A DNA stretch of 41,613 bases from Cohnella kolymensis (lineage in GTDB: Bacteria; Bacillota; Bacilli; Paenibacillales; Paenibacillaceae), in the NCBI RefSeq assembly GCF_000829465.1, contig NZ_JXAL01000019.1, positions 1-41,613 of the forward strand, written 5' to 3'. The first letter of the stretch is position 1. Each line of letters begins with the position of its first letter. A model generated the notes under the pieces. It saw nothing but the letters and a program-made list of their open reading frames with translations. It ran no database searches and was not told where the DNA came from. The position numbers and the translations under genes were made by a program. Below, one piece after another: positions 18,171 through 26,113 of the stretch.

Positions 18171-18695
18171 CTAATTTTGAGATGGATAAATTCCCTCTAG
18201 AGCGATGATGAAGCTAATGGTTAAGAAAGGCATCATATTGTCATGAGGCTGATTTCCGCCAAAAAAAGGTGAAACACTGGAGGGATTCATGGTGCCGTTA
18301 GGCGGGCTTGCAACATAGGGTCTTCCTCCGTCGCTGTAGCCCCAAACATGATTTTGCGGCGTGGTGGACTCACCCGTAGTAGAGTTGGCGTTAACGATGT
18401 GTGTATGGGCGGCCAATTGCTGCAAGCTAAGTGTGACGGTTTCAGTACCGCCAGCTTGACCTAATGAATATTGCGTTCCTGTATTGGGATTTACACCGGT
18501 GTGAAGCGGGATTCTCCCCCTCAGATCGGGCAAACCGAAGGTTGAAATTCCATCACCTCCGAAGGTGGTGCCCAACAAGGTGTACAATGTTTCATACTGA
18601 CTGATCTGAAGCAGGCTTCCATCGCAGAACGCCCAACCTAAAGGTGCGAAAGTTCCGCCGAACATGCGGATTTCGCCTACATAGCACTCACTCAT
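18171..18695 (-). CDS. Phage tail-collar domain protein, paralogue 3
   Basis: This 174-residue member has 'YVGEIRMFGGTFAPLGWAFCDGSLLQISQYETLYTLLGTTFGGDGISTFGLPDLRGRIPLHTG', 'LAAHTHIV', and the end 'GGNQPHDNMMPFLTISFIIALEGIYPSQN'. An upstream in-frame start would add six residues, but GAGGAG lies about 8 bases before the ATG at 18695. This start overlaps the end of the GNAT gene by 8 bases, which suggests translational coupling. It is the first of the three collar genes in the transcript. Confidence 0.9.
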   Translation of the reverse strand: MSECYVGEIRMFGGTFAPLGWAFCDGSLLQISQYETLYTLLGTTFGGDGISTFGLPDLRGRIPLHTGVNPNTGTQYSLGQAGGTETVTLSLQQLAAHTHIVNANSTTGESTTPQNHVWGYSDGGRPYVASPPNGTMNPSSVSPFFGGNQPHDNMMPFLTISFIIALEGIYPSQN

Positions 18696-19188
18696 TTCCA
18701 CTTCTCCTCTCACTATCGTTCACTTGCATAGGCAGCCAAGCCATTTTCCAATATAAATCGGAAGACTCTTGAAGCTGGAATCCTAATCGTTCGTATAAAT
18801 TTCGGGCTGGACTATGAAGAGTAACGTGAAGTTCAATGACTTGTCCCTTCATTAAAGCTTCGTTCTGCAGCTTCTTGAGCAAGGAGCTGCCAATCCCTCG
18901 ATTACGAAACGGTGGAAGAAGGGAAATATCAATGACCTGAATCTTCTGCGGCGTTCTTCTGATCATTAGACGACCTGCTTTTAAGCCCTCATAAGTAACA
19001 ATTAAATTCTCGGCGTCGGGGAACTGAAGGAGGTAGGAGTTTCTCTGCATCATCCACTGCATGGACAGAAATGCGTTGCGGTCATTCTCTTCCCACCCCC
19101 AGGCTGAAACCTCAGCATTTCTTGTTGATGCATAGACTTCATACGTAAAGTATTCATCTTCTATTTTGGCAATTCTGGTTTCAAGCAT
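18688..19188 (-). CDS. GNAT-family N-acetyltransferase
   Basis: This 166-residue acetyltransferase has the acetyl-CoA-binding motif A 'VIDISLLPPFRNRGIGSSLLKKLQNEA' (RNRGIG) and the motif B region 'LHVTLHSPARNLYERLGFQ'. The family transfers acetyl groups from acetyl-CoA to amines of small molecules or proteins. The substrate cannot be told. It overlaps the first tail-collar gene and leads the minus-strand operon, so modification of a collar or surface protein is possible but is only a guess from position. A GAGG ribosome site sits four bases before the ATG at 19188, rather close. Confidence 0.88.
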   Translation of the reverse strand: MLETRIAKIEDEYFTYEVYASTRNAEVSAWGWEENDRNAFLSMQWMMQRNSYLLQFPDAENLIVTYEGLKAGRLMIRRTPQKIQVIDISLLPPFRNRGIGSSLLKKLQNEALMKGQVIELHVTLHSPARNLYERLGFQLQESSDLYWKMAWLPMQVNDSERRSGNE

Positions 19189-19451
19189 AGGACCTCATCT
19201 TAATAGAAAAATTAGATTTATATGTAAATTTTACCATTCACAGGCTATGTATCGGGTGAGCCGAAATAATCAATTTACACGCGCATAACAGGAACCTTTG
19301 TCGAAATAGTTGAATTTGAAATGAGTTAAAATAACAGCCTTTGAAGATAAATGGGTTTACTCCACCGAACAATTAATCGTATAATGACTGAAAGATTTAT
19401 GATTTATATAATTGCAGCATTCATTTTTTTGTTTGATCAATTACAAACAAT
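19189..19451. other. Intergenic region upstream of the GNAT/collar operon
   Basis: This is an A+T-rich stretch without a convincing gene. It should hold the promoter of the GNAT operon. A TTTACA-N17-TATTAA pair exists on the minus strand, but it would start the transcript inside the ribosome site, so I do not call it. Confidence 0.4.
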
Positions 19452-19490
19452 CAAAAGCCCATGGTATGTGTAACCATGGGCTTTTGTATT
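19452..19490. terminator. Strong bidirectional terminator beside yhbH copy 2
   Basis: CAAAAGCCCATGGT (19452-19465) and ACCATGGGCTTTTG (19473-19486) form a perfect 14-base stem with a 7-base loop and U-rich flanks on both strands. It lies directly after the stop of the yhbH fragment on the minus strand, as a normal yhbH terminator would. Confidence 0.92.
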
Positions 19491-19985
19491 TACCCAACCG
19501 CCTCCCGCTTGCGGAAGAATGTCTTGAGCGCATTATAAATCTCGCCTTTTTCCTTGATCAAGTAATAGAGAAACTGCGGGTGATCCAAGTGCTTATAGGC
19601 CGACATCAGCGTGCTGCTCCGGTTGTACTGGTTTACTTCCCCATAACCGAAAATATTTGCGCGTTTGAGCAGCTCTTGAATTAACCTTACGCAACACTCG
19701 TTGTCGCTCGTCAAGTTGTCTCCATCAGAGAAATGGAATGGATCAATATTATAACTTGCCGGAGGGTACCGACTCTCAATGATCTCCAGCGCTTTCAAGT
19801 AGGCGGACGAGCAGATCGTGCCGCCGCTCTCTCCACGGTTGAAGAACTCCTCCTCAGTAACCTCTTTTGCCTCCGTATGATTCGCGATAGAACACAATAT
19901 CCACCTTTTCATACTGCCGCCTCAAGAACCTTGTCATCCAGAAGAAGAACGAGCGAGCTCAATACTTCTCGAACGATCCCATCGG
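19490..19985 (-). pseudogene. 3' fragment of yhbH (copy 2), decayed
   Basis: Homology to the complete YhbH runs from 'MGSFEKY' (ATG at 19982) to the end ('FFRKREAVG', stop at 19490). It carries two lesions: the Cys codon of 'KYCARS' has become TGA (19961-19959), and one extra base near 19889 shifts the frame before '[10 protein letters not shown]'. Downstream of the lesions the protein is still nearly identical to the full copy. The left cut falls within about 20 bases of the same yhbH position as in copy 1. The preceding sequence (20000 and beyond) is unrelated to yhbH. Confidence 0.88.
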
Positions 19986-20107
19986 AGCAATAAAGGCTAG
20001 TTAAGTGTATCAACACTAGTGACATGAGGCCTTGTATGAACTGAATTAGCACAGGACGGTCCGGCACATACTTTTGTGTTGCAGGCTTTTTTTGCAATAA
20101 ATAAATA

Positions 20108-20124
20108 GTTCCATTCAGTGGAAC
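20108..20124. promoter_or_regulatory. Upstream IclR-type operator (O1)
   Basis: GTTCCATTCAGTGGAAC is a perfect inverted repeat of six-base arms (GTTCCA/TGGAAC) with a 5-base spacer. The same arms and spacing recur at 20210-20226, 102 bases away centre to centre. It lies upstream of the -35 box of the IclR gene. IclR proteins typically bind such palindromes, so autoregulation is likely. Confidence 0.75.
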
Positions 20125-20151
20125 AACAAATCATACATTGGAAAAAATCAC

Positions 20152-20180
20152 TTGAAATTCTTCATGCCCACGTGTAAGAT
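20152..20180 (+). promoter_or_regulatory. Promoter of the iclR-like gene
   Basis: TTGAAA (20152-20157), 17 bases, then TAAGAT (20175-20180), a good sigma-A type promoter. Transcription would begin near 20187. It lies between the two operator palindromes, so binding at both could loop out or block the promoter. Confidence 0.6.
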
Positions 20181-20209
20181 GAAATCAGATTTCCAGTATA
20201 CGAAAAAGG

Positions 20210-20226
20210 GTTCCACTATGTGGAAC
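20210..20226. promoter_or_regulatory. Downstream IclR-type operator (O2)
   Basis: GTTCCACTATGTGGAAC is a perfect inverted repeat with the same arms as O1. It lies after the predicted start of transcription and 18 bases before the start codon of the regulator, where bound protein would block RNA polymerase. Confidence 0.78.
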
Positions 20227-20244
20227 TTATAGGGGGTAGAAGGG

Positions 20245-21003
20245 TTGTCGGATGGAAAACCAAAAGAAAATGAATCGTTACGCACGGTTCAGAGGGCGAT
20301 AGACATCTTAAATTGTTTTACGTTCGACCAGTCTGAACTGTCCCTAACTGAAATCGCTAACAAAATAGACCTGGCCAAATCAACCACCACGAGGCTGCTT
20401 GCCACCTTGGAGCATAATGGATTTGTTCTGAAGAACCCGAATTCCTTCAAATATAAGCTCGGTCACAGGCTCTATTATCTCGGCTCAATTAGCGGCAGAT
20501 CGATTAAGGTCAGGGAAGTGGCCAAACCGATTATGGACGATCTTCGCGACTTTACGAAAGAAACTGTGAATCTACATATTCTGGAGCAAAATTACCGGGT
20601 GTGCATTGAACAGAGCGAAGGCGTAATGTCGATTCGCCACTTGGTTCGAATCGGCGAAAGCTTGCCTTTATCGGCGGGTGCAGGCGGTAAAGCCATACTG
20701 GCGTATCAGAATGAAGCGTTTCAAGAGAGTATCTTCCAAACGATTCAGTCCAGCACTAAGTGGAACAAGTTGATAAGCGAGTTGAACACAATCAGGTCGG
20801 AGCATTTTACAAGCAGTATGGATGAGCGGGAAGTCGGGTTAGCAGCTATCGCATCACCCATATTTGATGTGAACGGTGAAGTCAAAGCCTCCTTGTCCGT
20901 ATCCGGCCCATCCGTCCGCTTTAGCGAAGAGAGGATTGCCCTGCTCAAAGAGCATGTAATAGAGTCCGCAAAGAAGATTTCAACGATGATGGGGCACATG
21001 TGA
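20245..21003 (+). CDS. IclR-family transcriptional regulator
   Basis: This 252-residue regulator has an N-terminal winged helix ('RTVQRAIDILNCFTFDQSELSLTEIANKIDLAKSTTTRLLATLEHNGFVLKN') and a C-terminal effector domain with the family's 'PLSAGAGGKAILAY' and 'DEREVGLAAIASPIFD...GEVKASLSVSGP'. The start is TTG at 20245, eight bases after AGGGGG. No alternative ATG lies near, and the helix-turn-helix begins about 14 residues in. It is followed by the DUF1446 gene after 43 bases on the same strand and probably governs the whole cluster to 30282, sensing a pathway intermediate. Confidence 0.92.
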   Translation: MSDGKPKENESLRTVQRAIDILNCFTFDQSELSLTEIANKIDLAKSTTTRLLATLEHNGFVLKNPNSFKYKLGHRLYYLGSISGRSIKVREVAKPIMDDLRDFTKETVNLHILEQNYRVCIEQSEGVMSIRHLVRIGESLPLSAGAGGKAILAYQNEAFQESIFQTIQSSTKWNKLISELNTIRSEHFTSSMDEREVGLAAIASPIFDVNGEVKASLSVSGPSVRFSEERIALLKEHVIESAKKISTMMGHM

Positions 21004-21046
21004 GAGAACGCGAACTGACGGCGTCTCGTAACTTCTGGGAGGTTGT

Positions 21047-22417
21047 TTGACAACAATGGAAGAATTCAAAATTTTGGCGCCTTGCGGGATGCTTGGATAC
21101 GGGTTTCCAAAGTCTTCGTTCATTAAAGGTATGGAATACCGTCCGGACGCTATTGTGGTCGATGCTGGGAGCACGGATGCCGGGCCGCATAAACTGGGCG
21201 CGGATACTGCGATCGTCAGCAAGCAGGCATGCAAAAAAGATTTGGAAATCATCATTACGGCAGGTGTTGCGGCCGGTATTCCGATCATTATCGGATCGGC
21301 GGGTGGAAGCGGCTCCAAATCGCAGGTAGAATGGACACGGTCGATTGTTCTTGATATTTTGCGTGAGCACGGAATACAGGGTCTCAAGCTGGCTACGATA
21401 TGGGCGGACATTCCTCATGAGATTGTAGAAGCCAAGCTGCAGGAAGGTAAATGCGCGCCGCTGGGATTAACGGTGAAACCTTTAACGAAAGAACGGCTGC
21501 AGGCTACAACCGGTATTGTCGCACAAATGGGACATGAACCGGTCATAGCCGCCTTGAAGGAGCAAGCTGACATCATCATCTGCGGGCGGGCCTATGATCC
21601 CTCACCTTTCGCGGCAGTGGCGATGTTTCATGGTTTCGATACCGCGCTTGCCTATCATTTGGGGAAAATCTTGGAATGCTCAGCCCTTTGCGCTGAACCG
21701 GGAACTACGAAAGACTGCATTCTCGGGATTCTCAAGAAAGACTCGTTCATTGTGAAACCGCTTAACGACAGCCGTAGGTGTACAGCCGTTTCGGTGGCCG
21801 CCCATACCTTTTATGAGAAGGATCATCCGTATATCCTGCATGGACCGGGATTGGTGCTAGACCTGGAAGACTGCGTCTTCACTGAAATCGAAGAGGATAG
21901 TGTAGAGGTGAGGGGCAGCCGGATCGTGGAGACACCGGTGTACAAGATCAAGCTGGAAGGCGCCATGAAAGTGGCCTATCGTACCTTTGTCGTTGCCGGT
22001 GTACGGGATCCGATGCTCGTCTCGCGGATTGAGGAAGTGGAAGAGCTGGTCAGGCAGCAGGTGATCGAATACTACGGTGAAATTCCGCCTGAGGAATACC
22101 AAATTAACTTTATCAACTATGGATTAAACGGGGTTATGGGTGAGCTTGAGCCCGCGCAGAACCCGGCCCATGAGCTTGGTATTGTGTTCGAAGTCATCGC
22201 CGCCACGCAAGAGCTTGCCAGCGCAATCTGCAGCTCAGTCAGATCCACCTTCCTGCACTATGGCTATGAAGGAAGGAAATCCACCGCCGGCAATCTTGCT
22301 TTCCCGTTTGCCCCGAGCGATGTGCCGTTCGGCGCCGTGTACGAATTTTCCGTGTATCACTTGATGGAAGTTGCGGACGGACTTGAGATGTTCCACAACG
22401 AATACGCAGAGGTGTAA
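21047..22417 (+). CDS. DUF1446 / AtuA-like family protein
   Basis: This 456-residue cytoplasmic protein is of the AtuA type (DUF1446). Typical stretches are 'ILAPCGMLGYGFPKSSF', 'PDAIVVDAGSTDAGPHKLG', 'IPIIIGSAGGSGS', 'ADIIICGRAYDPSPFAAVAMFHGF' and 'MKVAYRTFVVAGVRDP'. AtuA of Pseudomonas is needed for growth on acyclic terpenes, but no reaction is established for this branch. The gene is paired with a DUF4387 gene three bases downstream, a known partnership. The start is unsure: TTG at 21047 is four bases from GGGAGG, while ATG at 21056 is 13 bases away. Its place beside a sugar importer argues for a role in carbohydrate-derived acids or glycosides rather than terpenes, but that is inference. 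Confidence 0.85.
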   Translation: MTTMEEFKILAPCGMLGYGFPKSSFIKGMEYRPDAIVVDAGSTDAGPHKLGADTAIVSKQACKKDLEIIITAGVAAGIPIIIGSAGGSGSKSQVEWTRSIVLDILREHGIQGLKLATIWADIPHEIVEAKLQEGKCAPLGLTVKPLTKERLQATTGIVAQMGHEPVIAALKEQADIIICGRAYDPSPFAAVAMFHGFDTALAYHLGKILECSALCAEPGTTKDCILGILKKDSFIVKPLNDSRRCTAVSVAAHTFYEKDHPYILHGPGLVLDLEDCVFTEIEEDSVEVRGSRIVETPVYKIKLEGAMKVAYRTFVVAGVRDPMLVSRIEEVEELVRQQVIEYYGEIPPEEYQINFINYGLNGVMGELEPAQNPAHELGIVFEVIAATQELASAICSSVRSTFLHYGYEGRKSTAGNLAFPFAPSDVPFGAVYEFSVYHLMEVADGLEMFHNEYAEV

Positions 22418-22420
22418 AAC

Positions 22421-22732
22421 ATGAAGTTATATGATGCTGCGGCTGTACTCCGAAGCAAGAACAGCGGACCTTTTGAAATTACAGTAGATGCCCTTTTTCA
22501 CGATCCTGCGGTTTATTACAAAATCAAAGATTCCGGGCTGATCAACAGAGAAAAAGTATCCGAGCTATACAATATATCGCCGGATCTCATCTCCCATATC
22601 GTTTTCTTCGACCAGGCGCTCGGCTTTAAAATTACGTTTGCACGTAAAGTTTCCTCCGGCACGTTTCTGGACCGGGACGTGTATGGCGCCCAACAGCATG
22701 CACCGCTGATGGAAATGGAAGTGGATCTATGA
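22421..22732 (+). CDS. DUF4387 family protein
   Basis: This small protein of 103 residues ('MKLYDAAAVLRSKNSGPFEITVDALFHD', 'YNISPDLISHIVFFDQALGFKITFARKVSSGTFLDRDVYGAQQHAPLMEMEV') matches the DUF4387 pattern. It is known mainly as the partner of DUF1446/AtuA proteins, in some species fused to them, so it probably forms one enzyme with the upstream product. GAGGTG provides the ribosome site. Its end overlaps the next start in an ATGA, so translation is coupled to the permease. Confidence 0.85.
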   Translation: MKLYDAAAVLRSKNSGPFEITVDALFHDPAVYYKIKDSGLINREKVSELYNISPDLISHIVFFDQALGFKITFARKVSSGTFLDRDVYGAQQHAPLMEMEVDL

Positions 22733-23628
22733 TGGGTTACAAGCTGAGGAAAATGTGGACCGATTGGGTACTGTACCTCATGCTGCTGCCGGCCGCTGTC
22801 TTCTTTACCCTCTTTCATATCCTGCCGATCTACGGCATGAAGCTGGCCTTCTACGACTATCGCATTATCGGCGAACATGTCTACGTCGGCATGAAATACT
22901 TCAACAGTCTGTTCAGTACACCGGTGTTTGCAACCGTTCTCACCAATACGCTCGTCATCAGTGCTATGAAATTGATTCTTATTTTCCCTATCCCGATCCT
23001 GTTCGCGCTGATGCTCAATGAGTTTCATAACGGGCGGTTCCGCAAAGCGATTCAGGTCGTCTCGTACCTGCCCCATTTCCTGTCTTGGGTCGTCATTGCC
23101 GGAGTATGGTTCGAATTTCTATCGCCTTCGACAGGGGCCATTAATGAACTGCTCAAGTTATTCGGATTGCCTGCGCATGACTTTCTAACGGACAAAAGTG
23201 CCATCCGCTGGGTACTCGTAGCCAGTGAGGCATGGCGAGGCATCGGCTGGGACTCGATCCTATTCTTCGCGGCGATTCTGGGCATCAGCCCCAGCCTGTA
23301 TGAAGCGGCCTATTCCGACGGCGCGAACCGCTGGCAGATCGTAACCCGCATCGTACTGCCTCACCTGTATGTTCCGATGGTGACCATCTTTATTCTGAAC
23401 GTGGGCTTCATCATGAACGCGGGTCTGGATCAGGTGCTGAACTTCACCAACGTTTCAGTCAACAGCCATATCGACATCATCGATACTTACGTTTACCGTG
23501 TCGGCCTGGTCAATGGGGAATATTCCTTCGCGACGGCAGCCAACTTGTTCAAGAGCATCATCGGGGTTGTCCTTGTGCTGTCCACGCATTTCATATCCAA
23601 AAAATTGACTTCCAAAGGCGCATGGTAA
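22729..23628 (+). CDS. Sugar ABC transporter permease (LplB type)
   Basis: This integral membrane subunit has 299 residues and about six helices. The inner-loop EAA motif 'EAAYSDGANRWQIVTRIVLPHL' contacts the ATPase. The sequence 'HILPIYGMKLAFYDYRIIG', 'YLPHFLSWVVIAGVWFEFLSPSTGAINELL' and 'NTFxDVIDTYVYR'-like end ('SHIDIIDTYVYRVGLVNGEYSFATAANLFKSIIG') is typical of the LplB/YtcP-linked group that imports oligosaccharides in Paenibacillus and relatives. It is translationally coupled to DUF4387 and followed by its partner permease after 12 bases. Confidence 0.92.
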   Translation: MMGYKLRKMWTDWVLYLMLLPAAVFFTLFHILPIYGMKLAFYDYRIIGEHVYVGMKYFNSLFSTPVFATVLTNTLVISAMKLILIFPIPILFALMLNEFHNGRFRKAIQVVSYLPHFLSWVVIAGVWFEFLSPSTGAINELLKLFGLPAHDFLTDKSAIRWVLVASEAWRGIGWDSILFFAAILGISPSLYEAAYSDGANRWQIVTRIVLPHLYVPMVTIFILNVGFIMNAGLDQVLNFTNVSVNSHIDIIDTYVYRVGLVNGEYSFATAANLFKSIIGVVLVLSTHFISKKLTSKGAW

Positions 23629-23640
23629 GGAGGTGTAACA

Positions 23641-24525
23641 GTGGTAGGGAGAAAAATGACCGTTTCTAAATTCATGATCGGGCTTGTGCTCAGTGTCATT
23701 ACCCTGACGATGTTCGTCCCGATTGTGAACTTGTTTGCCAGAGCATTGTCGGATCCGGGTAAGGTCCATTTGATGAAAGGCTATGATTTGCTGCCCAAAG
23801 GGTTTTCTTTCATTCATTTTGAAGTGGTGCTGAGCAATGCCATTGTCGGCAAGGCACTTCTAAACTCTTTGTTCATCACCATTGTGGGTACCTGTCTCAG
23901 CATTTTTTTCACCACGATTTCTGCATATGTGCTGACACGCAAGAATCTGGTCGGCAAAACGCCGCTGATGATTTGTCTGATCATTTTCATGATCCTTGAG
24001 CCCGGCATCGTTCCGGAATATATGGTGATGAAAGACTTGCAACTGCTCGACAGTCTTTGGTCCATGGTGCTTTACCGTACGATTAACGTATTCTACCTGA
24101 TCATTATGATGCGTTTCATGGAAGACATTCCGGACTCTCTGATCGAAGCGGCAAAAATTGACGGCGCGGGCCATATGAAAATATTTGTTCGGATCGTACT
24201 GCCGCTGTCCAAAATTCCGCTCCTTACCATCGGCATGTTTTACGCCGTGGCCCGCTGGAATGAATTTTTCAAATCGAGCATTTTTCTATCCAGCCGTGAC
24301 AATACCGTACTGCAAGTCTTGCTTCGTCAATTTGTCGTTGATAATGACACCACGGCATTAGTCAGTGCAGCATCGCTGCTGAGTAACAACAGTGTTGCTC
24401 AGCTCGATTTCTCCGCCTTGAAGGCAGCGACCATCGTGGTTGCCATGGTTCCGATTCTTTTGCTGTATCCCATCATTCTGAAGTATTACACCAGCGGAGT
24501 GATGGAGGGCGGCGTGAAAGAATAA
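23641..24525 (+). CDS. Carbohydrate ABC transporter permease (LplC/YtcP type)
   Basis: This second membrane subunit of the importer has 294 residues and six predicted helices. The EAA loop reads 'IEAAKIDGAGHMKIFVRIVLPLSK'. Distinctive LplC-type features are 'ARALSDPGKVHLMKGYDLLPKGFSFIHFEVVL' near the start and 'NTVLQVLLRQFVV' late. The start is GTG at 23641, six bases after a strong AAGGAGGTG. It is in the operon between the LplB-type permease and the binding protein. Confidence 0.92.
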   Translation: MVGRKMTVSKFMIGLVLSVITLTMFVPIVNLFARALSDPGKVHLMKGYDLLPKGFSFIHFEVVLSNAIVGKALLNSLFITIVGTCLSIFFTTISAYVLTRKNLVGKTPLMICLIIFMILEPGIVPEYMVMKDLQLLDSLWSMVLYRTINVFYLIIMMRFMEDIPDSLIEAAKIDGAGHMKIFVRIVLPLSKIPLLTIGMFYAVARWNEFFKSSIFLSSRDNTVLQVLLRQFVVDNDTTALVSAASLLSNNSVAQLDFSALKAATIVVAMVPILLLYPIILKYYTSGVMEGGVKE

Positions 24526-24557
24526 ATCAAACAAGAAACTGGGGAGGCATAAGAAGT

Positions 24558-26045
24558 ATGAAAAAGGTATTATTCATCCTGGTTGCAAGTCTGCTGCTTA
24601 TAACCGCGTGCAGTAAGAACGGAGGCAATGGAAATGAAGGCGCGTCGGGTTCCCCGTCGTCATCAGCTTCCGCGGCCGGCGCAGACAGCAAAGAGCCTGT
24701 CACGCTCAAGTTGGTCTACAAGGATTTACCACCGGAGGATCCGAACAGCTTAAAGCTGGTCAAAGCGATCGAAGATGGAATGGCGAAGCAGGGAACCCCG
24801 ATCAAGCTGGAAATCGTCCCGGTGCAAGCCGGCACATATTCGGAAAAATTGGGACTGCTGCTCCAAAGCGGCACGATTCCCGACCTGATCTATTTCCAAG
24901 GCGGAGACTATAATTTTGCTATGAATCAGAAGATTCTCGAGGATCTGACTCCTTATATCGAGAAATCTACGCACGTCAAAGCTTCCTTGAGCGAGCTCAA
25001 CAATGAGAGAATGAAAAACTATCCTTACCTGATCTGGATGGCCCCGATGAGAGCCCAAGTTCCGGTCGTGCGTCAGGACTGGTTCGATAAGACGGCATCC
25101 GGCAAAGCGCTGCTGGAAAATCCGACGATCGACAACTACTACAGTTTCTTCAAAGAACTTAAAGAAGTCAGCGGCGCGAAATATGTCTACACCGTCGCAG
25201 GACTTCTTCCGGAAATCGACGTCATGTTCAACCAAGCTTTCGGGTTGACTTCCACCTGGATTAAGGGCGCCGATGGCAAGTATGCGTTTGCATCCACGAC
25301 GCAGGCTGAGAAAGAAAAGCTGGACTTTTATGCGAAGCTTTACAAGGAAGGACTGCTTGACCCCGAATTCCTGACCAAGAAGTGGGATACGAAGGAGAAA
25401 GCTTTCTATGACGGTGAAGCGGCGGTCATGGCAGGCACACAAGGCAAAATCATCGATATTTACAATACGAAAACGGTAGGACAGAACGGTGAAGCGGCGA
25501 AGGTTATGGTGCTTCCGCCGGCCAAAGGCAAAGCGCAAGGCTATTTGCCGGTAGACGTCAGCAAGGAATCCCGCGGAATGGCAATTGCCAGCACGTCCGA
25601 GCACAAAGATCTTGCATTTGCCGTCCTGGAATACATGGCCAGCCCGGAAGGCCAAATGATCGATAAGCTGGGCATCGAGGGCGAGGAGTATACCCTCGAG
25701 GGCGGAAAGATCAAGCTGACTGAGAAGTTTGCCGCATGGTATCCTCACTTCGTGGAAAACATGGAAAACTTCAAGCCCGCTCAAGAATTTGATCCGTCGA
25801 CACCTTACCTGTCCGAACCTGCGGTAAAATCGATGGAAATGTTTGGCGCCATGTCCACCAAAGACAACGTATTCGTCATCCCCTCCGATCTCAGCAGTAA
25901 ATGGGATGCCAGTCTCGCGATTTATAATGAGTTTGCGGCGAACTATGTAGTCGGAAAAGCTGCCGACTTCGACAAGTTCGTGCAAGATTGGAATGCGGCA
26001 GGCGGTAAGGAAGTTACGGATTATGCCAACACCATATTGAAATAA
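24558..26045 (+). CDS. Sugar-type extracellular substrate-binding lipoprotein (LplA/YtcQ type)
   Basis: This 495-residue lipoprotein begins 'MKKVLFILVASLLLITACSKNGG', with a lipobox at ITAC, then a Ser/Gly/Ala linker and a large family-1 solute-binding fold ('LLLQSGTIPDLIYFQGGDYNFAMNQKILEDLTPYIEKS', 'AVMAGTQGKIIDIYNTKTVG', 'MASPEGQMIDKLGIEGEEYTLEGGKI'). It delivers ligand to the two upstream permeases. GGGGAGG precedes the ATG by ten bases. A strong terminator follows directly, so the binding protein ends the first transcript segment and downstream genes may depend on read-through. Confidence 0.92.
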   Translation: MKKVLFILVASLLLITACSKNGGNGNEGASGSPSSSASAAGADSKEPVTLKLVYKDLPPEDPNSLKLVKAIEDGMAKQGTPIKLEIVPVQAGTYSEKLGLLLQSGTIPDLIYFQGGDYNFAMNQKILEDLTPYIEKSTHVKASLSELNNERMKNYPYLIWMAPMRAQVPVVRQDWFDKTASGKALLENPTIDNYYSFFKELKEVSGAKYVYTVAGLLPEIDVMFNQAFGLTSTWIKGADGKYAFASTTQAEKEKLDFYAKLYKEGLLDPEFLTKKWDTKEKAFYDGEAAVMAGTQGKIIDIYNTKTVGQNGEAAKVMVLPPAKGKAQGYLPVDVSKESRGMAIASTSEHKDLAFAVLEYMASPEGQMIDKLGIEGEEYTLEGGKIKLTEKFAAWYPHFVENMENFKPAQEFDPSTPYLSEPAVKSMEMFGAMSTKDNVFVIPSDLSSKWDASLAIYNEFAANYVVGKAADFDKFVQDWNAAGGKEVTDYANTILK

Positions 26046-26057
26046 GAGGATTGCCGG

Positions 26058-26086
26058 GTGTGGGGCGCTCGCGCCCCACACTTTTT
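26058..26086 (+). terminator. Terminator between the binding protein and the glycohydrolase genes
   Basis: GTGTGGGGCGC and GCGCCCCACAC form a G+C-rich stem with a very tight turn, followed by TTTTT. It starts 13 bases after the binding-protein stop and 28 bases before the next start. It may give high binding-protein expression with reduced expression of the enzymes downstream. Confidence 0.9.
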
Positions 26087-26113
26087 ACTGAAAGAGCAGG
26101 GAGTGAAACCGGG

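Noticed and set aside
17106..18695. Prophage remnant
   Set aside because: Only tail-collar proteins are present. Stand-alone triplets of this family are common in bacteria, and no other phage gene lies nearby.
19189..19210. TTTACA-N17-TATTAA promoter for the GNAT gene
   Set aside because: The predicted transcript start would fall inside or after the ribosome site.
21047..22417. Terpene-degradation locus because of the AtuA-like gene
   Set aside because: None of the other Atu enzymes (carboxylase, acyl-CoA dehydrogenase, lyase) is present; the neighbours are sugar-related.
24750..26081. Open frame of 443 codons on the minus strand
   Set aside because: It is antisense to the binding-protein gene, crosses its terminator and resembles no protein family.
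26051..26113. Upstream start for the first ADP-ribosylglycohydrolase
   Set aside because: It would translate the terminator hairpin at 26058-26086 and adds residues not seen in the family.
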